Origin: CAVTJL01 sp963828215
GTDB lineage: Bacteria > Pseudomonadota > Alphaproteobacteria > Geminicoccales > Geminicoccaceae
Length of the DNA stretch: 64,000 nt
Direction of reading: 5' to 3'
Assembly: GCA_963828215.1 (NCBI GenBank)
Contig: CAWHFO010000052.1
Coordinates: forward strand, 62,001-126,000
Numbering within the stretch: the first letter of the stretch is position 1; every line of letters starts with the position of its first letter. A program made the position numbers and the translations under genes. The notes under the pieces were generated by a model that was not told the DNA's origin, made no database searches, and saw only the letters and a program-made list of their open reading frames with translations. This document shows positions 57,483 to 64,000 of this stretch, piece by piece.

Positions 57483-60245
57483 ATGCGCCCGATCCTCCGC
57501 CTTCTCGTGTCGCCGAAGATCCTCTGGCTGCTGGCGCCCCTGCTGGTCGCGGCGCTGCTCGCCGCCCGCTGGCTGGCCGCTCTCTACTGGTTCGAGGCCA
57601 TCGGCTATCCGTCGATGTTCTGGCGGCCGCTGCTGATCAGGCTCGGCCTCTTCGCCGTCGTCGTCGCCGTCGTCTTTCTGTTCGTCTGGATCAATCTCCA
57701 CCTGTTCGTCGGCCAGCTCCGCCGGCATCGCGCCGCAGCGCTGCCCGGCGGCGCGCCGGCAGGCGTCCTGATGATCGCCGGCGGCACGACGGTGGTTCCC
57801 GCCCGCTGGCTGGCCCTCGGCCTGGCGGTCCTGGCGCTGCTGGCCGCCTGCGTCGTCGGGCTCGGCTTCTCGGGCACATGGGACGGCTTCGTCCGCTTCG
57901 TCTGGGCCCAGCCGTTCGGCCAGACCGATCCCGTCTTTCATCGCGATGTCGGCTTCTATCTCTTCCGGCTGCCGTTCCTGAACGACGTCCAGAACGCGCT
58001 GGCGGTCCTGACCTTCCTCGCGACCGCGATGACCGCCTGGGGCTATGTCCGGGCCGGCCTGCTGAGCTACCGCTCGGGACACGGCATCGTGGGGCCGCGG
58101 GGCGCCATCCGTCACCTGCTCGTCAACGCCGTGCTCTTCCTCGTCGCCTGGGCGGCGGGCTACCTGCTCGACCGCTACGGCCTCCTGACCTCGTCCTCGG
58201 GAATCGTCTTCGGCGCCGGCTATACGGCGCTCCACGTCACCCGGTGGGCGCTCTGGGTGGCGGCCGCGCTGACGCTGGCGCTCGCGGCCACGCTGATCCT
58301 GACGCTGACGACCCGCTGGGCCTGGCTTCTGCCGTTCGGGGTCGGCGGGCTGATCGCCGTCTGGCTGGCAATCGTCGTGGTCCTGCCGGCCGTCTTCCAG
58401 AGCTTCGTGGTCGAGCCCAACGAGCTCGACCTCGAAAGGCCCTATCTCGCCCGCAACATCGAGGCGACCCGGCAGGCCTTCGGCCTCGATGCCGTCGAGG
58501 TCCGCCACTACGATCCGAAGGCCACGCTCGACCTGGCGGCGATCGAGGCCAATCGCGAGTCGATCCAGAACATCCGGCTCTGGGACTGGCAGCCGCTGGA
58601 GCAGACCTTCCGCCAGCTCCAGCAGATCCGCTCCTACTACACCTTCATCGACGTCGACGTGGACCGCTATCACCTGGGCGGCGCCTACCGCCAGGTGATG
58701 CTCTCGGCCCGCGAGCTCTCGGACCGGCTGCCCGGCAGCAGCCAGACCTGGGTCAATCGCCGCCTGCAATACACGCACGGATTCGGCGTCGTCATGGCGC
58801 CGGCCGCCGAGAAGACGCCGGACGGCCTGCCGGTCCTGATCGTCCAGAACATCCCGCCCGAGACGCCGCCGAGCCTCCCCGTCTCACGGCCGGGCATCTA
58901 CTACGGCGAGGAGACGACCGGCTATCGCCTCGTCGACACGGGCGTGAAGGAGCTCGACTATCCGAAGGGCGACCAGAACGTCTACACGAGCTATGCCGGG
59001 CACGGCGGCGTGCTGCTCGACAGCCTGCTCAGGCGGCTGGTCTATGCGTGGCACGAGGACGATATCGGCATCCTCATCTCGGACTATCTCAGGCCCGTGA
59101 GCCGCATTCAGCTCTGGCGCCAGATCCAGACGCGGATCGCGAAGATAGCGCCCTTCCTCGAGCTCGATGCCGACCCCTATCTGGTCGTCGACGGCGGCCG
59201 GCTCTTCTGGATCCAGGACGCCTACACGGTCGGCCGGAGCTTCCCCTATGCCCGGCCGACGCCGCAGGGGATCAGCTACATCCGCAACAGCGTGAAGGTC
59301 GTGGTCGATGCCTACGACGGCGACGTCGCCTTCTACGTCGTCGATCCGAACGATCCGGTGGTCAGGGTCTACGAGGCCGCCTTCCCGGAGCTCTTCCGGC
59401 CGCTGGCCGACATGCCGGCCGGCCTCCGGGCGCATCTCCGCTACCCGCAGGACCTGTTCGACGTCCAGGTCGCCACCTACGCCAGCTATCACATGACCGA
59501 CCCGCAGGTGTTCTACAACAACGAGGACCTCTGGCAGATCCCCAAGGAGCGCTACGCCGGCAGCACCGTGCCGATCGAGCCCTACTACATGCTGGTGCGG
59601 CTGCCGGGCGAGAGCCGGCTCGAGTTCATGCTGATGATGCCGATGACGCCGGCCAACCGCGACAACATGATCGGCTGGATGGCCGCCCGCTGCGATCCCG
59701 ATCACTACGGCCAGATCGTCGTCTTCAAGCTGCCGAAGGAGCGGCTGATCCTCGGCCCCACCCAGATCGAGGCGACGATCGACCAGGACACCACGATCTC
59801 CCGCCAGCTCTCCCTGTGGGACCAGCACGGCTCGCGGGTGGTTCGCGGCAACCTGCTCGTCATCCCGATCGACGACGGCTTTCTCTACGTCGAGCCGGTC
59901 TATCTCCGCGCCGAGGGCAACGACATTCCGCAGCTCAAGCGGGTGATCGTCAGCGACGGCAAGAGCGTCGCCATGGAGGAGACGCTCGACGGAGCGATCC
60001 AGGCGGTCTTCGGTGGTGCCCCCGAGCAGCCCCCGGCCGGGCAGGAGAGCGCCCCCAGGGCGGTCGGCGTGGGCGCTCCCCTCGAGCACGCCCGGGAGGC
60101 GTTCGACGCCGCGCAGTCGGCCCTGAGCCGAGGCGACTGGCCGGCGTTCGGCCGGGCCATGGAGCAGCTCAGCGAGACGCTGGGCCATGCCCAAATCCCG
60201 CAGGCCGGCGACGGCGCCGCCGACGATGGAGCGAGCCGACCCTGA
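57483..60245 (+). CDS. UPF0182 (COG1615) large membrane protein
   Basis: 920 residues. About seven N-terminal membrane helices (residues 1-310) precede a long soluble domain with the family landmarks NELDLERPYLARNIEATRQA, NIRLWDWQPLEQTFRQLQQI, RPGIYYGEETTGY and FMLMMPMTPANRDNMIGWMA. The C-terminal tail is Pro/Ala-rich. The biochemical role of UPF0182 is not known. It starts 352 bases downstream of the divergent hypothetical protein. Confidence 0.93.
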   Translation: MRPILRLLVSPKILWLLAPLLVAALLAARWLAALYWFEAIGYPSMFWRPLLIRLGLFAVVVAVVFLFVWINLHLFVGQLRRHRAAALPGGAPAGVLMIAGGTTVVPARWLALGLAVLALLAACVVGLGFSGTWDGFVRFVWAQPFGQTDPVFHRDVGFYLFRLPFLNDVQNALAVLTFLATAMTAWGYVRAGLLSYRSGHGIVGPRGAIRHLLVNAVLFLVAWAAGYLLDRYGLLTSSSGIVFGAGYTALHVTRWALWVAAALTLALAATLILTLTTRWAWLLPFGVGGLIAVWLAIVVVLPAVFQSFVVEPNELDLERPYLARNIEATRQAFGLDAVEVRHYDPKATLDLAAIEANRESIQNIRLWDWQPLEQTFRQLQQIRSYYTFIDVDVDRYHLGGAYRQVMLSARELSDRLPGSSQTWVNRRLQYTHGFGVVMAPAAEKTPDGLPVLIVQNIPPETPPSLPVSRPGIYYGEETTGYRLVDTGVKELDYPKGDQNVYTSYAGHGGVLLDSLLRRLVYAWHEDDIGILISDYLRPVSRIQLWRQIQTRIAKIAPFLELDADPYLVVDGGRLFWIQDAYTVGRSFPYARPTPQGISYIRNSVKVVVDAYDGDVAFYVVDPNDPVVRVYEAAFPELFRPLADMPAGLRAHLRYPQDLFDVQVATYASYHMTDPQVFYNNEDLWQIPKERYAGSTVPIEPYYMLVRLPGESRLEFMLMMPMTPANRDNMIGWMAARCDPDHYGQIVVFKLPKERLILGPTQIEATIDQDTTISRQLSLWDQHGSRVVRGNLLVIPIDDGFLYVEPVYLRAEGNDIPQLKRVIVSDGKSVAMEETLDGAIQAVFGGAPEQPPAGQESAPRAVGVGAPLEHAREAFDAAQSALSRGDWPAFGRAMEQLSETLGHAQIPQAGDGAADDGASRP

Positions 60246-60434
60246 CCCTTCGAGGAGGCCGCGACCCTTCCCTGCGCGGGGGTCACGGCCTGGTCGGCCC
60301 TGCTCGAGCGGCGCCCCGCGCGGCCCTGCGAGACCGTGCTCCTTCTCGGCACACCTCGCGTTAGAGTGCGCGCTCCACGGCGGTTCGGGATAGACTGCAT
60401 CCATCCGGGCATGCGGCCCGATCGAGGACGGAAG

Positions 60435-63400
60435 GTGGACATCGGGGCTTGGCTGCGCGGCCTGGGCTTCAGTCAGTACGAGCGGGCATTCCGCGACAAT
60501 GACGTCGATGCCCGCATTCTGCCCGGCCTGACCGCGGACGACCTCAAGGAGATCGGCGTCGCCTCAGTGGGCCACCGGCGACGGATGCTGCGGGCGATCG
60601 CGGAGCTGTCCGCGGCTGCGCCACCTGGGGCTCCGGCGATGGGGGCGACCGGCGTGGTCGGAGCGCCGGCCGCGCACGGGCCTCTCCAGGCCGAGCGCCG
60701 CCAGCTCACGGTGGCGTTCGTCGACCTCGTCGGGTCGACCGCCCTCTCGGCGCGCCTCGACCCCGAGGAGCTGCGCGCCATCATGCGTGCCTACCAGGAC
60801 GCCTGCGCCGACACGATAACCCGGTCCGAGGGTCACGTGGCCAAGTTCATGGGCGACGGCATCCTCGCCTATTTCGGCTGGCCGGTGGCGCACGAGGATG
60901 CCGCCGAGCGGGCGGTCCGCGCCGGGCTCGAGATCGTCGACGCGGTGCCGCGCCTCGTCACCTCGGCAAACGAGCCACTCTCGGCACGGGTGGGGATCGC
61001 CACCGGTCTCGCGGTCGTCGGCGATCTCCTCGGCGCCGGGGCGGCGCGCGAGGAGGCGGTGGTCGGCGAGGTCCCGAACCTGGCGGCGCGCCTGCAGCAG
61101 CTCGCGGAACCCGGCGCGGTCATCGTCGCCGACGGCACCCGGCGCTTGCTCGGCGCGATGTTTGACCTCCTCGACCTCGGCGAGACGGCGTTGCGCGGCT
61201 TTCCGAAGCCCGTGCCGGCTTGGCGGGTGGTCGGCGGGAGGCACGGCGCGGCGAGCCGGTTCGAGGACCGGCGGACCGGCGGCCGGCCCCCTCTCGTTGG
61301 CCGTGAGCAGCAGCTGACCATGCTGCTGGACAGGTGGCGGCTGGCCCGCGACGGCAAAGGCCAAGTGGTACTGCTCACGGGCGAGCCGGGCGGAGGCAAG
61401 TCCCGGCTCGCCGAGGCGCTGGGGGAGCGGCTGGCGGACGAGCCACACGCGCGCCTCCTCTACCAGTGCTCACCCCAGCACGCCGGCAGCGCGCTCTACC
61501 CGGTCGTCACCCAGCTCGAGCACGCCGCCGGCTTCCGCCGCGAGGACGGAGCCGGGACGCGGCTCGCCGCGCTGGAGGCCCTGCTGGCCGGGACCGGCGG
61601 CGACGCCGCGGCCCTGGCGCCACCGCTCGCCGACTTGCTCGGGATTCGCTCGGACGGCCGCTACCCGTCCGGGGACCTTTCGCCCCGGCAGCGGAAGGAG
61701 CGAACGTTCGAGGCCCTGCTCACCCACGTCGAGGCGATTGCCGGGCACCGGCCGGTGCTGCTGGTGTTCGAGGACCTGCACTGGATCGACCCGACCTCGC
61801 TCGAGCTGCTCGGGCTCCTGGTGGGCCGGGCGCCGAGCCTCCCGGTGCTGGCGGTCCTTACCGCCCGGCCCGAGTTCGAGCCGCCGTGGGCCGGCGGCAC
61901 CCGGGTCGTGGAGCTGCCTCTCGACCGGTTGCGCCCGCACGAGGCGGCCGCCCTGGCGCGGGGTGTGAGCGGCAAGGCGCTGCCGCCCGAGCTCTTGGAC
62001 CAGATCGTCGCCCGGACGGATGGGGTGCCCCTGTTTGTCGAGGAGCTGACCCGGACGGTGCTCGAGGCGGGCCTGCTCGAGGACGTGGGCGACAGGTACG
62101 TCCTGGGCACGCCACTTCCCTCCGTGGCGATCCCGACGACCCTGCACGACTCGCTGATGGCGCGGCTCGATCGGCTCGGGCCGGCGAAGGAGGTGGCCCA
62201 GCTCGCTGCTTGCCTGGGCCGTGAGTTCACCCACGACATGCTCGCCGCCGTGACCGCTCAGGACGAGGAGTCGTTCGGCGCCGCCCTCGACCGGCTGGCC
62301 GACAGCGGCCTCGTCATTCGTCGCGGAGCGCCCCCGTCGGTCACCTACGCGTTCCGTCACACGCTGGTCCAGGAGGAGGCCTACGGCTCGCTGCTCAAAA
62401 GCCGGCGTCAGGCGCTACACGCCCGCATCGCCGAGACAATGGAGAAGCGGTTCCCGGATGTCGCCGAAGGCCGGCCCGAGTGGCTGGCCCACCACCACAT
62501 GAAGGCCGGCCACGCCATACCGGCGGCCGAGCGCTGGCTGAGGGCGGCACGGCGCGCCAAGGACGCCTATACGAACAGGGAGGCGCAATCTCATCTGCGC
62601 CAGTGCCTGACGGCGGTCGAGGACGCACGAAAAGCGGCGGCGGGGCGAACCCCGACCTCGACCGGCACGAGCTGGAGGCGCTGGTCCTGCTCGGCGACCT
62701 CGCAAGCCTCGCCGGCGATCTCGGAGAGGCCAATCGCTGGTACGAGCAGGCCCTGGCGATCGCTTCCGACCCGCAGACCCGGCGCGGGATCGAGCGCAAG
62801 CGGCACCGACCTCGGATCGCCGTTCGCGAGGGCGCCAGGATTGCCTTCTACGAGCACGGGAGCGGCCCCGAGACGCTGCTGTTCGTCGCCCCGCTCGCCT
62901 ACGGGCTGGCCACCTTCCAGCCGCTCGTGGAGCGGCTCTGCCAGGAGTTCCGGGTCGTCACGATCGACTCTCGGGGCACGGGTGCCTCCGACCCGCTCGT
63001 GCGACCGTATCCCCTCAGCGAGCACGTCGAGGACGTGCGTACCGTCATCGAGAGCCTGGGCGGCGCGCCGGTGATCGCCGTCGGCCTCTCGCGTGGCGGC
63101 AACCTCGTGCTCAAGCTCGCCCACGCCGAGCCGCGCCTCTTCAGCAGGCTGGTCACGATCGGCTGCTCGCCGGGGCCGCCCGGGCAGTTCTTCTCTGAGA
63201 ACTATCTGCGGGAGCATCGGCGTCTGGTCGACAAGGGCGACCTGGAGGCAATCGTCAGGTTCCACACCTCGCTCGTGTTCTCGGAGCCCGGGACGCGCGA
63301 GCTGCAGGAGCTCTTCGTGCGCACCAGGCTCGAGCTCCCACCCGAGACGATGCTCAGCTTCTTCGACCCGGATTCGACGGTCGAGGTGACGCCCGTCCTC

Positions 63401-63634
63401 GAGGAGATCGCCGTACCCGTGCTGGTCACCCACGGCAGCGCCGACCGCCTGATCCTGTTCGAGGCCGCCGAGCTCATGATGGCCAGGCTCCCCGACGCGC
63501 GGCTCTACGTCTTCGAGGGCAAGGGGCATCTGCCGCTGTTCACGGCGACGGACGAATTCTGCGAGGTGCTGCGCGGCTTCGCGCGGACCGGAACGCTCAC
63601 GCCCTCCGGACCCGGGATCGAAATTCGTCGATAG
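60435..63634 (+). CDS. SAM domain - class III nucleotide cyclase - AAA ATPase - alpha/beta hydrolase fusion (frameshifted)
   Basis: About 1,065 residues. Order: SAM domain (residues 1-65, WLRGLGFSQYERAFRDNDVD); cyclase domain (90-260) with metal Asp residues in AFVDLVGST and KFMGDGILAYFG and transition-state Asn/Arg in PNLAARLQQ; AAA-type ATPase with GEPGGGKSRL and LLVFEDLHWIDP; a helical region with TPR-like LGEANRWYEQALAIA; and a C-terminal alpha/beta hydrolase with Ser in VGLSRGGN, Asp in HGSADRLI and His in GKGHLP. The frame breaks near 62630-62645 between the helical region and the TPR-like helix; removing two bases or restoring one rejoins it. All catalytic residues needed for cAMP/cGMP synthesis and ester hydrolysis are visible. 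GTG at 60435 fits the SAM start. Confidence 0.82.
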
Positions 63635-63643
63635 GGGCGCCAT

Positions 63644-63862
63644 TCACCGCCAGGACGCTCCGCCAGCGCGTGAACAATGCGGGATCAGCCCCTGCGCGAG
63701 GGCGTCGAAAAGGGGCCAGCGGTCCCAGACCGGATCATCGATCCCGAGCCCGACAAACCAGCGAAACGGCAGGTCGAAGTCGAGCCGCTCCATCGGTCGG
63801 CGCTCGGAGCGGATCGAATCGAACGCCTGCAACAAGAGCGCCCGGAGGGCGGAAGACGCCTA
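63644..63862 (-). pseudogene. IS5-family transposase remnant
   Basis: The minus strand reads ALLLQAFDSIRSERRPMERL, then PFRWFVGLGIDDPVWD, a conserved N-terminal block of IS5-type transposases, which normally continues HSTFTKNR. Here it continues RWPLFDALAQG and soon stops. A TAG is present 11 codons upstream of the block. Only about 70 codons survive, so the element is dead. Confidence 0.7.
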
Positions 63863-63931
63863 CGCCATGCTCGCCGCGGGCGAGCACCTCGGAAAGATCG
63901 TCGTTCAGATCTCGAGGTAGGCCTTCTCTCC

Positions 63932-64000
63932 TCAGCGGCGGACGTCGACGACCACGCGGCCGTGCAGCCCGCCGGCCAGCAGCCGGCCGGCGGCGGCCAC
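63932..64000 (-). CDS. C-terminal end of a zinc-binding/quinone-type oxidoreductase (cut by window edge)
   Basis: The last 22 codons read VAAAGRLLAGGLHGRVVVDV followed by RR and a stop at 63932-63934. This ending (xGRVVVDxR) is usual for medium-chain quinone oxidoreductase-like enzymes. The rest lies beyond the window, so the assignment is tentative. Confidence 0.45.
   Translation of the reverse strand: MAAAGRLLAGGLHGRVVVDVRR

Noticed and set aside
58884..60404. A 506-codon frame antisense to the UPF0182 gene
   Set aside because: The same shadow effect; no start context or motif.

Overview
The window looks like a chromosomal segment of a high-GC alphaproteobacterium, possibly from the Rhodospirillales and relatives. 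The evidence is the uniformly G+C-rich codon use, the UvrA with a CPVS first zinc-finger motif, a phasin, a corrinoid protein/DUF1638/'virulence factor'/RACo cluster, a DgcN-DgcA pair, an HdeA-like protein and an IS1380 element. No rRNA, tRNA, CRISPR array or prophage was seen. The lineage call is inference from gene content only. More than fifteen otherwise well-conserved genes, including folP, alr and opgH, carry single-base frameshifts. Nearly all are resolved by removing one base, so I read them as insertion-type sequencing errors and annotate each gene end to end.

Region by region. 1-700 (-): the start of an ECF41-type sigma factor, its carboxymuconolactone decarboxylase-like partner and a matching ECF41 promoter. 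0.8-6.6 kb: glutathione transferase, acyl-CoA synthetase, oligoendopeptidase F and a UbiB-like kinase. 6.7-10 kb: ClC chloride channel, folK, and convergent folP. 10-16.3 kb (-): an ABC importer operon with two different ATPases, a binding protein, two permeases and a small membrane protein. The two ATPases have complementary defects. 16.3-19.5 kb: DJ-1/PfpI protein, then D-amino-acid dehydrogenase (dadA) and alanine racemase (alr).

19.5-22.1 kb is a scar: a truncated isoprenylcysteine methyltransferase-like end, a less GC-rich patch with an HdeA-like periplasmic protein, and a dead IS1380 transposase whose middle third is inverted. 22.2-26 kb: O-methyltransferase, Gfo/Idh/MocA oxidoreductase and two DUF4398-type lipoproteins, one with an OmpA domain. 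25.9-29.6 kb (-): tightly overlapped corrinoid protein, DUF1638, 'virulence factor' and RACo genes. 29.8-32.3 kb: EF-hand lipoprotein and the dgcN-dgcA pair for D-glutamate catabolism. 32.3-37.5 kb (-): a propeller-like secreted protein, OpgH glucosyltransferase, and an SDR plus zinc alcohol dehydrogenase pair.

37.6-43.7 kb: a small stand-alone caspase-like (clan CD) protein, a DUF2442 stub, uvrA, a phosphodiesterase-family protein and ssb. 43.7-51.9 kb: MFS transporter, phasin, DUF1003, DUF1223, HisC-family aminotransferase, luciferase-like monooxygenase and a GH15 glucoamylase with a decayed copy of its N-terminus about 1.6 kb upstream. 52-57 kb: RraA and Ldh-family pair, then a GT2-GtrA/GT39 pair for lipid-linked sugar transfer. 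57.5-63.6 kb: a UPF0182 membrane protein, then a large SAM-cyclase-ATPase-alpha/beta-hydrolase fusion. The window ends in an IS5-type transposase remnant and the C-terminal tip of an oxidoreductase.

Themes: D-amino-acid metabolism (dadA/alr and dgcN/dgcA), one-carbon/corrinoid chemistry (RACo cluster, with folK/folP elsewhere in the window), envelope glycans (OpgH, GT2, GT39) and nutrient uptake. The best candidates for new biology are the asymmetric two-ATPase importer with its small membrane subunit, the methyltransferase-less corrinoid operon with two domains of unknown role, the small caspase-like protein, and the cyclase-hydrolase fusion.
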